From NCBI GenBank assembly GCA_965214015.1, contig CBDCAS010000021.1:124001-188000 (forward strand): DNA of 64,000 nucleotides, written 5' to 3'. This stretch comes from CBDCAS01 sp965214015. Its GTDB lineage: Bacteria; Pseudomonadota; Gammaproteobacteria; Coxiellales; Coxiellaceae. Of this stretch, positions 8,576 through 17,560 are shown one piece after another. The position numbers and the translations under genes were made by a program. The notes beneath the pieces are model-generated. The model saw only the letters and a list, made by a program, of their open reading frames with translations, did not search any database and was not told where the DNA came from. Position 1 is the stretch's first letter; every line of letters begins with the position of its first letter.

Positions 8576-8743
8576 ATGTTAGAAATGTCGACAGTAGAAG
8601 CTAGAGAAAACTTTTCAGATATGATTAATAAAGCAGCTTATGGTAACCAACAAGTGGTGTTAACACGTCGCGGTAAACCACTGGTCGCTGTTATATCATT
8701 AGATGAATTAAAATCACTAAAAGCAAACAATATCAGCGAATAA
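8576..8743 (+). CDS. Orphan Phd/YefM-family antitoxin
   Basis: A 55-residue protein beginning MLEMSTVEARENFSDMINKA, the classical Phd/YefM N-terminal fold, followed by VVLTRRGKPLVAVISLDEL. These dimerise on DNA through the N-terminal part and neutralise a toxin (RelE/Doc/YoeB type) with a flexible C-terminus. Here the C-terminus is very short (about 10 residues after SLDEL), and no toxin follows: a terminator begins 19 bp after the stop and the next gene is on the opposite strand. Strong GAGGAGA ribosome-binding site 5 bases before ATG. It may be a solitary regulator or a remnant of a toxin-antitoxin pair. Confidence 0.82.
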   Translation: MLEMSTVEARENFSDMINKAAYGNQQVVLTRRGKPLVAVISLDELKSLKANNISE

Positions 8744-8761
8744 TCGCTTTTATTATTAATA

Positions 8762-8790
8762 TGTGAGCAAGGAAAGCTCACAAATTTTTT
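8762..8790 (+). terminator. Rho-independent terminator after the antitoxin gene
   Basis: A perfect 7-bp stem TGTGAGC/GCTCACA with the loop AAGGAAA is followed by AATTTTTT. It closes the one-gene antitoxin transcript. Confidence 0.75.
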
Positions 8791-8815
8791 AATCTTTAAC
8801 TAATTGGATCTTAGT

Positions 8816-9589
8816 TTAATGAGATATTTGCCTTCTTAATTTTAAATCATTAGCCATTAAAATAATAAAATTCATCCAAATAGGCAAACTAATACCCAAT
8901 ATAATAAAGTCAAATAAAGCAGATATTTTGTACATTTTTATAAAATGGCCATGTAATGTATTTGGTGATATTAATAACCAAATGATCATGCCCACTGCGT
9001 AGATACCAAAAACACGTGCTAAATCACGCCACTGCCGACCCACTAAAGCAAATGCTTGTTGAAATGCCTGCCATAGACTGTAATTTTTTGTGACAATAAG
9101 AGGCACTGTAAAAAAATAATAGAGATACGCAATCATAACTGGCACACCCACTGCCAATATCACAACTAAACCAGAATATCGATATGGATGCACATTGCCC
9201 GCTATAACCAGTCGGCCTATCCATTCTGCTAACACAAATAATACAGCGGGTAATAAAATAAAGAAAGTCATCGCTAGAATAACGCGACCCATCCTTGAGA
9301 AAGTATCTCCTAATGCATTGCGCCAATCAATAGGCTCATTGTTTAATACACAATGCGAGGTATAAAGAACAGCTACAAGAAAATTAATACTCAAAAGCCC
9401 CATGACAATACCAACAACACTATACCAATAAAGATTATTGGGCATACCATCTAAATAGATATAAGCATCTTTAACAATGACTAAAAAAATAATCAGCCAT
9501 ACCATTTTCCGAAAAGCAGCAAAATGATATCGAACTGCAAGTCCAAAAAGCTCCATAAACATTCTCGGCGTATTGGGCAGATGAATCAT
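8816..9589 (-). CDS. Six-pass integral membrane protein of unknown function
   Basis: A 257-residue protein with six hydrophobic segments, roughly 29-47, 55-77, 102-121, 139-165, 192-208 and 222-245, and no signal peptide or catalytic motif that I recognise. Short charged loops such as NNEPIDWRNALGDTFSRMGR between segments 2 and 3, and an amphipathic WQAFQQAFALVGRQWRDLAR stretch before segment 5, resemble conserved bacterial inner-membrane proteins of unknown role. It lies 12 bp after fadJ on the same strand and may be the last gene of the fadI-fadJ transcript. The function cannot be assigned. Confidence 0.75.
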   Translation of the reverse strand: MIHLPNTPRMFMELFGLAVRYHFAAFRKMVWLIIFLVIVKDAYIYLDGMPNNLYWYSVVGIVMGLLSINFLVAVLYTSHCVLNNEPIDWRNALGDTFSRMGRVILAMTFFILLPAVLFVLAEWIGRLVIAGNVHPYRYSGLVVILAVGVPVMIAYLYYFFTVPLIVTKNYSLWQAFQQAFALVGRQWRDLARVFGIYAVGMIIWLLISPNTLHGHFIKMYKISALFDFIILGISLPIWMNFIILMANDLKLRRQISH

Positions 9590-9601
9590 ACGAATACTCC
9601 T

Positions 9602-11626
9602 TTACTCTAGATATCGTTTCCAACCTGCAACTGGTTTAAATCGTTCCCCATATTGATGAGCCAATGCATCAAGTTGTGTATACACCCTATGATAACCACG
9701 AGTTTTTATATAATTCATAATACCACCTCTAAAAGGAGCAAATCCGGTGCCAAAAATCAGCCCTGCATCCAATAAATCCGCACTCTCTACAATATTATCA
9801 GATAAAGCTGCTACTGCCTCATTTGCCATTCGCAAAATGAGTCGGTCTATAGTATTTGATGGGCAGTGAGCACTACGGCCTGCTAACATAGATCGTCCAT
9901 TTTTATAACGATAAAACCCGTGATTAGTTTTAACCCCTAAATATCCACTTGCTACTCGTTCTTTCAATAGCTCTGGTACCTTACCTCCCCAATGATCTAC
10001 CAAATTGTCAGCCACTGATAGACAAATATCAAGACCCACCGTATCTGCTAAAGTAATAGGACCCATTGGCATTCCAAAATCCAAGGCTGCCTTATCAATT
10101 GCTTGCGCTAAAACACCTTCATTTAAAAGCTCAATGGCCTCCATCAAATAAGGAACCAATAATCGATTAACTAAAAAACCTGGGCAGCTTTTTACCAACA
10201 AAGGCAATTTACCCAGTTGACTGACAAAACTAAGCGCACTGTTAATGACATTTTGAGAGGTTTGACTCCCTTGTACTACTTCTACCAATGGCATTAGTGC
10301 CACTGGATTAAAATAATGAATTCCTACTAGATTAGAAGAATTATTTAACACAGTCGCTATCTTATCTAAAGGAATACTAGAGGTATTAGTTGCTAATAAA
10401 GTATCTGATTTTATTTGAGGTTCAATCGATTTAAACAACTGCTGTTTTGCTTCTAATTGCTCAAAAATAGCTTCAATTACTACATCTGCACTACGAACAC
10501 TAGTACCTGAGATATTTGGCTGCAATCGATCCATAGCAGCATTAATAAGATGGGGTCGTTTAAGTTTTTTTGTAAAAAGTTGATAAGCTCTTTGGAGAGC
10601 TGGGGCAATTTTTTCTGCTGTTTGATCTTGTAAACTTACCTGACACCCTTTAAGGGCGCACCAGGCCGCAATATCGCCCCCCATAGTACCTGCACCAATA
10701 ACGTGCACTCTTTGAAAATGCTTGTGATAAGTCTTTTTTCCCAGCGACTTTAATTGCTCTTGTAAGAAAAAAACGCCTACTAAATGACGTGCTTGAGGTG
10801 TTAACATAAGCTTAGCCACTGATTTTGCTTCACTTTCCATCACTCGATTGCCTTTAACACCATGACGCATCCAGTGCCCTAACACAGCAAATGGGGCTGG
10901 ATAATGAGCTTTTTGTATTTTCTGTCGTAATTTTCTATACAATAAATGCGCCAGTATAGGCCGAACTAGCATAGTATTGGTTAATCTTTCAATCAAACAA
11001 GGCCTATGTGGTTTAGGATGATTTAAGGCATAGTAGCGAGCAGCACGTTTTAACTGACGGTTTGGCACAAGAACATCCACAACACCCAAACGTTGAGCGG
11101 CTCGCGCTGATAATAGGCGACCAGTTAATATCATAGTCATTGCTTTTGGTGCCCCTATCAAACGCGGCAAACGCACAGTCCCTCCCCACCCTGGATGAAT
11201 CCCTAGTTTAATTTCTGGTAAACCAATTTTTGTTATTGATTGATCATCCACAATGCGATAACGACAAGCAAGCGCAAGCTCCAAGCCTCCTCCTAAACAA
11301 AATCCTGAAATCATCGCAATAGTAGGCATAGATAATGCAGACCATCGATCAAAAACAATCTGTGTTCTACGGATCTGATCAAAAGCTTTTGACAGAGTTT
11401 TTAATTGAATAAACTCATTAACATCAGCACCTGCAATAAAACCTTTCTTTTTACCTGAATACAATATCACCGCCTTTGGTACTCTAGATTCAATCTCTGT
11501 AATGATAGTATCTAGCTCACCAATGACCTCTGAACTCAACGTATTCACTCGGCTTGTTTTACAATCAAAATTCAACCATACAATAGCCTCATCATCGATT
11601 TCCCATTGCCAGTGTTGATAAGCCAT
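9602..11626 (-). CDS. fadJ: Fatty-acid oxidation complex alpha subunit (enoyl-CoA hydratase/3-hydroxyacyl-CoA dehydrogenase)
   Basis: Bifunctional beta-oxidation enzyme of 674 residues. N-terminal crotonase domain: SGKKKGFIAGADVNEF and GFCLGGGLELALACRY (oxyanion hole and helix), then LGIHPGWGGTVRLPR with the catalytic-region glutamate area. Central NAD-binding VIGAGTMGGDIA, then GIHYFNPVALMPLVEVV with the dehydrogenase histidine, and the C-terminal 3HCDH repeats. A longer frame opens at 11680 inside fadI, but ATG at 11626 starts 2 bp after the fadI stop and has GAAGGA 7 bases upstream, so I chose it. With FadI upstream it forms the thiolase-trifunctional pair; FadB-type proteins are close alternatives. 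Confidence 0.9.
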   Translation of the reverse strand: MAYQHWQWEIDDEAIVWLNFDCKTSRVNTLSSEVIGELDTIITEIESRVPKAVILYSGKKKGFIAGADVNEFIQLKTLSKAFDQIRRTQIVFDRWSALSMPTIAMISGFCLGGGLELALACRYRIVDDQSITKIGLPEIKLGIHPGWGGTVRLPRLIGAPKAMTMILTGRLLSARAAQRLGVVDVLVPNRQLKRAARYYALNHPKPHRPCLIERLTNTMLVRPILAHLLYRKLRQKIQKAHYPAPFAVLGHWMRHGVKGNRVMESEAKSVAKLMLTPQARHLVGVFFLQEQLKSLGKKTYHKHFQRVHVIGAGTMGGDIAAWCALKGCQVSLQDQTAEKIAPALQRAYQLFTKKLKRPHLINAAMDRLQPNISGTSVRSADVVIEAIFEQLEAKQQLFKSIEPQIKSDTLLATNTSSIPLDKIATVLNNSSNLVGIHYFNPVALMPLVEVVQGSQTSQNVINSALSFVSQLGKLPLLVKSCPGFLVNRLLVPYLMEAIELLNEGVLAQAIDKAALDFGMPMGPITLADTVGLDICLSVADNLVDHWGGKVPELLKERVASGYLGVKTNHGFYRYKNGRSMLAGRSAHCPSNTIDRLILRMANEAVAALSDNIVESADLLDAGLIFGTGFAPFRGGIMNYIKTRGYHRVYTQLDALAHQYGERFKPVAGWKRYLE

Positions 11627-11628
11627 GT

Positions 11629-12909
11629 TCAGTCCTTCGCTTCTAATAACATGCTGCCACCTTGACCACCACCAATACAAAGGGTGGCTATGCCCCGCTT
11701 TGCTCGCTTCTGTCTTAATATCTGCAATAAATGCAACACAATTCGGGCACCACTAGCCCCGACAGGATGCCCTAAAGCAATGGCTCCTCCATGAATATTT
11801 AAACGTGATCGATCTATAGAACCTCCCAGTATCTGCTTTAACTCAAAATACTCTCGACAAAAATCAAGATTTTCCCAAGCACGCAAACATGCAATCACTT
11901 GAGCTGCAAATGCTTCATTAATCTCCCAATAGTCAATCTCTGAAAAACTACATTTTTGACGCTCTAATAAAGATAATGTGGATAAAACAGGGCCTAAGCC
12001 CATAGTCTCTGGATTCAATGCTGCCCACTCTGTATCAACAATACTTCCAATCACTGATAAATTATATCGATCAACCGCCTCCTCATCAGCAAGCAACAAC
12101 ATAGCTGCCCCATCGGTAATTTGCGAGCTATTCCCAGCAGTCACTCTACCAAAAGGTGGATCAAAAAAAGGGGGTAGATTCGCTAACTTTTCCAAACTAC
12201 TATCACAGCGTATACCATCATCTGTTGAATACACTTTTCCAGTATGATCACAAAGAGTGATAATTTCAGAGTGATGATCTTGCGCTGCTGCTGCCCTTTG
12301 ATGACTTTCTAAAGAAAATACATCCATAGCTTGACGACTAATGTCAAATTGATTAGCGAGAATTTCCGCAGTTTGCCCCATGTTGATCCCATATAATGGA
12401 TCACGTAATCCACGAATTAAGGCAATAATAGGCTGCCAATAGGCTGGCCTTAATTGCATCAACACGCTTAGTTTTTTATTAAAACTTTTTGCACGACGAA
12501 ATTCTGATAACCAAGTAGCCATTTCAGGTTTTAAAATCAAGGGAGCTCGACTCATGGCTTCTGTACCCCCTGCCAATACCAGATGAGCACGACCTAGTTG
12601 AATATCTTTAACAGCTGAGTCAATACTCTGCATACCTGAGGCACAATTACGTTGCACTGTCCACCCAGGTGTCGACTGACCACACCCTAAACGTAATCCA
12701 ACAATACGACCTATATTAGCTTCATCTTCACTAGGCATAACACAGCCGATGATCACCTCATCAATCGCTTCAGCAGCAAAGGGTTGACGCGCCAATAGTG
12801 CGCTTGCAGCAAATACAGCAAGATCTGATGCAGAAAATGGGCCAGGCTTTCCACGTGCCTTCAAAAAAGGCGTTCGAGCACCGTCCACCACATAGACTGT
12901 CTTGACCAT
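11629..12909 (-). CDS. fadI: Acetyl-CoA C-acyltransferase (thiolase), beta-oxidation
   Basis: A 426-residue thiolase that cleaves 3-ketoacyl-CoA with CoA to release acetyl-CoA. Nucleophilic cysteine in QRNCASGMQS near residue 92, catalytic histidine in HGGAIALGHPVGASGARI, and the second cysteine in CIGGGQGGSM near the C-terminus are all present. The start MVKTVYVVDGARTPFLK is typical, with GGAAGAGG about 9 bases upstream. It is the first gene of a compact unit with fadJ and the six-pass membrane protein. Confidence 0.92.
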   Translation of the reverse strand: MVKTVYVVDGARTPFLKARGKPGPFSASDLAVFAASALLARQPFAAEAIDEVIIGCVMPSEDEANIGRIVGLRLGCGQSTPGWTVQRNCASGMQSIDSAVKDIQLGRAHLVLAGGTEAMSRAPLILKPEMATWLSEFRRAKSFNKKLSVLMQLRPAYWQPIIALIRGLRDPLYGINMGQTAEILANQFDISRQAMDVFSLESHQRAAAAQDHHSEIITLCDHTGKVYSTDDGIRCDSSLEKLANLPPFFDPPFGRVTAGNSSQITDGAAMLLLADEEAVDRYNLSVIGSIVDTEWAALNPETMGLGPVLSTLSLLERQKCSFSEIDYWEINEAFAAQVIACLRAWENLDFCREYFELKQILGGSIDRSRLNIHGGAIALGHPVGASGARIVLHLLQILRQKRAKRGIATLCIGGGQGGSMLLEAKD

Positions 12910-13139
12910 TTATGTAGCCTCTTCCTTTTTGCCACTGTTAGCAATGATAACCTAATATAGCTTAGACGCTAAGAAAAAAACATTGACTCACTAGCTATCA
13001 ATCTTAATATCCAGTGCATAGCTGCATATAATGACACCAAAAGCCAAATAAGAATATTGGCATGCTTTTTGCATTTGTTTATTTTATAGTCAGAAATATT
13101 ACGTATTGAAATTTTTATACTTGATCGATTATAAATTAA

Positions 13140-13529
13140 TTAAACGCCTGGCACCCTGGTGTCAGGCACTTCGCTATTTAAATTATTTAAATCTACTATT
13201 GGATCCTTTATTGGATCCTTTATTGGATCCCCAAGAAACATTTGCAATTCCTTACCCTTAACAGCGGATAAAACAACATCTTTTACTGTTTGATGCACCA
13301 ATCCTCTCGCAGCTAGATTGAACTTTTCAATTGTTGTCATTGTATTTCCAAACATTTTATGATTTTCATCTCTACATTTTTGTACCAATTCGTAGAATGC
13401 AATCATATTTGAATTCAATAGGCTCTCAAGGGATATCATAATCGTTTTAACCAATGATTCTTGAGCTTCTGAACCATTTTTTAATATTACTGTTTGTTGA
13501 TTTTCATTACGAAAAAAATTATTTCTCAT
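13140..13529 (-). CDS. Hypothetical protein with a short C-terminal DPIK tandem repeat
   Basis: An open frame of about 129 residues from ATG at 13529 (a GTG at 13544 would add five). No family recognised. Residues about 20-100 look helical and mixed-charge; the C-terminus contains DPIKDPIKDPIV, encoded by a 12-bp tandem repeat with GGATCC units, and the last codons run through a GCCTGGCACC/GGTGTCAGGC palindrome. No membrane segment. No strong ribosome-binding site is seen. Real expression is uncertain, but codon use and length make it more likely than not to be a gene. It lies alone between fadI and the aminopeptidase gene on the same strand. Confidence 0.5.
   Translation of the reverse strand: MRNNFFRNENQQTVILKNGSEAQESLVKTIMISLESLLNSNMIAFYELVQKCRDENHKMFGNTMTTIEKFNLAARGLVHQTVKDVVLSAVKGKELQMFLGDPIKDPIKDPIVDLNNLNSEVPDTRVPGV
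13146..13167. repeat. REP-like palindrome at the end of the hypothetical gene
   Basis: GCCTGGCACC, two spacer bases, then GGTGTCAGGC form a GC-rich imperfect palindrome (one mismatch) in AT-rich surroundings. The half-site resembles dispersed REP-type palindromes common in proteobacteria. I found no second copy in this window. Confidence 0.45.
13201..13230. repeat. In-frame 12-bp tandem repeat
   Basis: The unit GGATCCTTTATT occurs twice, followed by a third GGATCC. The 12-bp period keeps the reading frame, so copy-number change would add or remove DPIK units in the hypothetical protein. Confidence 0.8.
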
Positions 13530-13668
13530 TTTTATAATACCCACAAAAATATTGATATGAAAAAAATTCTACCAACCTGATAAAAGTATGTCCATAAAAA
13601 TGTAAGTCACTGCGTCAAACATAATCTCTGACACAATAAATTGCAGTATCAACATTGTGTTTTTATTT

Positions 13669-15048
13669 TTAAGAAAAACGCTCTTTTAAATACCCCCATA
13701 CCGCTCGCAATGCTAATATTTCTGCTCCTTTTGCTCTTCCAGGCCGTGCCTCGTAATTCCAAGCAGATAAATCAAAGTGCATCCAAGGAATCGAGTCTGG
13801 AACAAATTTCTGCAAATATAACGCGGCTGTAATGGAACCTCCAAAAGCATTTGTGGAGCAATTAATACAATCTGCAATATCGCTTTTCAGATATTTTTCA
13901 TATTCTTTATAGAGTGGCATCCGCCATAGAGGATCTTGATGCTGTCGTGATGAGGCTAAGACTGCTTCTGCTAAGGAATCCTGGTTGCTATAAAATGCCG
14001 GAAGATCTGGCCCTAAAGCAACGTAAGCAGCCCCTGTCAGACTTGCAAAATCAATGATCAAATCAGGAGTTTGTTCAACAGCAGCCGCTAAGGCATCACA
14101 GAGTATTAAGCGACCTTCTGCATCGGTATTCTCGATTTCAACACTAATGCCTGCACGCGTTGTAATTACATCACCTGGATGATAACTATGAGCATCAACA
14201 GCATTCTCGACAACTGGTATCAATACTCGCAAACGAATGGGTAGATGCTCTTTCATGATCATATGAGCGAGCATTGCAGCATGGGCCGCCCCCGACATAT
14301 CTTTTTTCATAAAACGCATGCCGTTTGCCGATTTAATATCTAATCCTCCCGAATCAAAACAAACACCCTTGCCAATGACTGTCACAAGAGAGGCTCCTGG
14401 AGCTCCCCAACACAATTCTACAAGCCGTGGTTCATGCTCTGCTCCTTTTCCCACTGCATAAATGGCCGGATAATCTGCTTTTAATAATGCTTTTCCTTCG
14501 ATAACTGAGACTGTTGCAGAGCAGTTTTTTCCAATTGTCTTAATGTGATCAACAAGAGCAGGTGGATTCATGCTATCTGCCGGAGTATTGATCCAATCAC
14601 GACCTAGATAAATGGACTCAACCCAGTTCATTAAATAATCGGTATTAATATCTTTAGCTAATACTAACTGTGCTTTTGGTTGAGCTTCTTGATATTGAGT
14701 AAATTGATACGCCCCCAATCCCCATGCTAAGCAGGCACGAAAGTAATGTTCCAAAGAGGGAAAAAAGGAAGGAGCAATATGATATCTCCCCTCTGGTAAG
14801 TTCTGTGAAAGAGCACCAAAAGACCAAAAATCATCATAATCCTTAACGCCAAGTAGAACACATTGAATATGACCTTGCTCATCTGGAATGAAACAAAAAT
14901 GACCTGATCTTATTGCAAAACCGGTTGCATGTAACCATTTTTGACTCAACACCTCTTGCGTTGACAACCATTCTGAATACGCCTCTGATGTTAAAGGATG
15001 AATAGGGACAGCTGATGAGTCTGTTTCTCTAGTAAAACAAGTTTGCAT
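13669..15048 (-). CDS. Leucyl aminopeptidase family protein (M17)
   Basis: A cytosolic dinuclear-metal aminopeptidase of 459 residues. The catalytic C-terminal domain carries GKGVCFDSGGLDIKSANGM, KKDMSGAAH and NTDAEGRLILCDAL, which hold the metal ligands (Lys, Asp, Asp, Asp, Glu) and the catalytic arginine of family M17. The N-terminal domain is divergent and somewhat short compared with E. coli PepA (503 residues), closer to PepB-like proteins. It releases N-terminal amino acids from peptides during protein turnover. It is divergent from miaB. Confidence 0.88.
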   Translation of the reverse strand: MQTCFTRETDSSAVPIHPLTSEAYSEWLSTQEVLSQKWLHATGFAIRSGHFCFIPDEQGHIQCVLLGVKDYDDFWSFGALSQNLPEGRYHIAPSFFPSLEHYFRACLAWGLGAYQFTQYQEAQPKAQLVLAKDINTDYLMNWVESIYLGRDWINTPADSMNPPALVDHIKTIGKNCSATVSVIEGKALLKADYPAIYAVGKGAEHEPRLVELCWGAPGASLVTVIGKGVCFDSGGLDIKSANGMRFMKKDMSGAAHAAMLAHMIMKEHLPIRLRVLIPVVENAVDAHSYHPGDVITTRAGISVEIENTDAEGRLILCDALAAAVEQTPDLIIDFASLTGAAYVALGPDLPAFYSNQDSLAEAVLASSRQHQDPLWRMPLYKEYEKYLKSDIADCINCSTNAFGGSITAALYLQKFVPDSIPWMHFDLSAWNYEARPGRAKGAEILALRAVWGYLKERFS

Positions 15049-15146
15049 AATTTCGCTCCTTACTCTTTGTGCCTAGCATATAATAGATAGAAGCCAGATT
15101 GAACACTTAAATAGCACTCTACTATTTTCCTCTCAATAAAGAGACA

Positions 15147-15175
15147 GTTTTAAAAGCCCGACAAACAGGTATAAT
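15147..15175 (+). promoter_or_regulatory. Possible miaB promoter
   Basis: A perfect TATAAT lies at 15170-15175, 65 bp before the miaB start, with only a weak T-rich -35 (TTTTAA) about 16 bp upstream. Low confidence. Confidence 0.3.
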
Positions 15176-15239
15176 AAGGCTCTGTCACTGACCATCCTAA
15201 AAGAGAAGAAAAAGCTAAATTTTTTAAAAACATAAACTT

Positions 15240-16565
15240 ATGAAAAAACTATATATAGAAACTCACGGCTGCCAAATGAATGATTACGACTCAGATAAAA
15301 TGGTAGAAGTGCTAAGAAGTTCTTATGGTGCCAAACGAACTCCTCATCCAGAAGAAGCTGATATTATCTTGTTTAATACGTGCTCTGTTCGTGAAAAACC
15401 ACAAGAGAAAGTATTTTCTGAACTCGGTCGTGCTCGAAAAATTAAAATGAAACGTCCTGAGGTTATTATCGGCGTCGGTGGCTGTGTTGCAAGCCAAGAA
15501 GGCCACAACATAGTAAAAAGAGCACCTTATGTCGATATCGTCTTTGGGCCACAGACACTACATCGCATTCCTGAGCTCATTGAACAAAGTCGAAAAAATC
15601 AATCACCTGCTGTTGATATCAGTTTTCCAGAAATTGAAAAATTTGATTACTTACCTCAACCAAAAGCAGAGAGCACTGTTGCTTTTGTATCAATTATGGA
15701 AGGCTGTAGCAAATATTGCAGTTTTTGTATCGTACCTTATACACGCGGTGAAGAAATTAGTCGTCCATTTGATGATGTCATTGCAGAGATCATGGCCTTA
15801 GCCCAACAAGGAGTCAAAGAAATTAATTTACTAGGGCAGAATGTCAATGATTACCGTGGGCTAACCCATAACGGCGATATTATAGATCTAGCACAATTAA
15901 TTTATTACATTGCCGCTATTGACAAGATTAAGCGCATTCGATTTACGACTTCTCACCCATCGGCCTTTTCTGATAATCTTATTGAAGCCTTTGCAATCGA
16001 ACCTAAGCTTGCCAATCACCTACATTTACCCATACAAAGTGGTTCAGATCGCATCCTTACAGCAATGAAACGCAACTATACTGTGCTTGAATATAAATCA
16101 AAAATTCGAAAGCTTAAAAAAGTACGCCCTGGTATTAGTTTATCATCAGATTTTATTATTGGCTTTCCTGGAGAGACAGAAGCCGATTTTGAAGCTACTA
16201 TGAATTTGATTTATGAGCTTAATTTTGATCATTCCTTTAGCTTTATTTACAGTCCACGCCCTGGAACACCAGCTGCTAATTTACCTGATGATGTGCCTAT
16301 GGAGGTAAAAAAACAGCGTTTATCTATTTTGCAAAGGCGTATTAAACAGCAAGCCACTGCTGTTAGTGAAACGATGGTTGGAACAGAACAAGTTGTATTG
16401 ATTACAGGGGTATCAAAAAAGAGCACACAAGAACTCTCCGGACGTACTGAAAATAATCGAGTAGTCAATTTTAAAGGCCCTTTAACATGGATTGGAAAGA
16501 TGGTACCCATTCTCATTACTGAAGCACTACCCAATTCATTACGTGGTCACTATTTAGAAAAATAA
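15240..16565 (+). CDS. miaB: tRNA-2-methylthio-N6-dimethylallyladenosine synthase
   Basis: Radical-SAM methylthiotransferase of 441 residues that adds the 2-methylthio group to i6A37 of tRNAs. N-terminal UPF0004 domain with cysteines in THGCQMNDYDS, FNTCSVREKP and GGCVASQE (auxiliary cluster); radical-SAM CSKYCSFCIVPYTRG near residues 157-171; C-terminal TRAM domain from about 380. Full normal length. It begins a plus-strand run phoH-glycosyltransferase-like-corC-lnt. Confidence 0.95.
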   Translation: MKKLYIETHGCQMNDYDSDKMVEVLRSSYGAKRTPHPEEADIILFNTCSVREKPQEKVFSELGRARKIKMKRPEVIIGVGGCVASQEGHNIVKRAPYVDIVFGPQTLHRIPELIEQSRKNQSPAVDISFPEIEKFDYLPQPKAESTVAFVSIMEGCSKYCSFCIVPYTRGEEISRPFDDVIAEIMALAQQGVKEINLLGQNVNDYRGLTHNGDIIDLAQLIYYIAAIDKIKRIRFTTSHPSAFSDNLIEAFAIEPKLANHLHLPIQSGSDRILTAMKRNYTVLEYKSKIRKLKKVRPGISLSSDFIIGFPGETEADFEATMNLIYELNFDHSFSFIYSPRPGTPAANLPDDVPMEVKKQRLSILQRRIKQQATAVSETMVGTEQVVLITGVSKKSTQELSGRTENNRVVNFKGPLTWIGKMVPILITEALPNSLRGHYLEK

Positions 16566-16576
16566 GGATTTTCTTT

Positions 16577-17560
16577 TTGACTAAAAAATTTTCTCAATAT
16601 ATTACACTCACACCTTCAAATAACGAACGACTCAATAAACTTTGTGGACCACTTAATGCACATCTACACTTTATTGAGCAATATTTGGGTGTTGAACTTA
16701 ATAATCGCGGCAACCAGTTTGAGATTATTGGTATTCCTACAATAGTAAACAAAGCAGAAAAAATTCTTGAAACAATGTATCAAGAAACAGAATATAAAAT
16801 AATCTCTAAATCCGATATTGAACTTATGTTGCAATCTATCAATCAAGACTGTGAGTATTCTAAAAAAATATCTAGAAAGACATTGAAAAAAACAGCACTT
16901 CACTTAAAAAATTTTCTAGTTCAACCAAGAACACATAATCAACAGCATTATCTTAAATCAATACAAGAATTTGATATTAACTTTGGTATTGGACCTTCAG
17001 GCACTGGAAAAACTTTTCTAGCAGTGGCTTGTGCGCTCGCTGCTCTAGAAAAAGAGCAAGTCAATCGTATTGTACTGGTCCGTCCCGCTATTGAAGCAGG
17101 AGAAAGTCTTGGCTTTTTACCAGGAGATCTAACGCAAAAAGTGGATCCTTATCTACGACCTTTATATGATGCTCTCTATGAGATGATGGGAGTTACAAAA
17201 ATTACCCGTCTTATTGAACAAGGAATTATTGAAGTTGCCCCTCTTGCTTACATGCGTGGTCGCACCCTAAATGACTCTTTCATTCTACTTGATGAAGGTC
17301 AAAATACAACCAGCGGTCAAATGCGAATGTTTTTAACACGAATTGGTTTTGGTTCTAAAGCGGTTATTACTGGCGATATCACTCAAGTTGATTTACCTAA
17401 TAATGTGCATTCTGGACTACGACATGCTATTACTTTATTAACAAAAATGGATTTAATTGGTTTTACTTTTTTTACTATAGAAGATGTTGTACGACATCCT
17501 CTAGTACAGCGCATTATCGAAGCCTATGAACGCCAGGATATAACAAATGATCCAAATTAA
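16577..17560 (+). CDS. ybeZ: PhoH-like ATPase
   Basis: A 327-residue PhoH family protein with Walker A GPSGTGKTF near residues 138-146 and Walker B SFILLDEGQNTT near 234-245; an N-terminal KH-like region precedes it. It normally works with YbeY in RNA metabolism. Start is TTG at 16577, with AAGGA upstream; no ATG occurs until about residue 70, so TTG is well supported. It follows miaB by 11 bp and overlaps the next gene by 14 bp, yet that next gene is not ybeY. Confidence 0.9.
   Translation: MTKKFSQYITLTPSNNERLNKLCGPLNAHLHFIEQYLGVELNNRGNQFEIIGIPTIVNKAEKILETMYQETEYKIISKSDIELMLQSINQDCEYSKKISRKTLKKTALHLKNFLVQPRTHNQQHYLKSIQEFDINFGIGPSGTGKTFLAVACALAALEKEQVNRIVLVRPAIEAGESLGFLPGDLTQKVDPYLRPLYDALYEMMGVTKITRLIEQGIIEVAPLAYMRGRTLNDSFILLDEGQNTTSGQMRMFLTRIGFGSKAVITGDITQVDLPNNVHSGLRHAITLLTKMDLIGFTFFTIEDVVRHPLVQRIIEAYERQDITNDPN

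Noticed and set aside
13201..13230. CRISPR-like repetition
   Set aside because: The 12-bp units are contiguous without spacers and encode an in-frame peptide repeat. No CRISPR array exists in the window.
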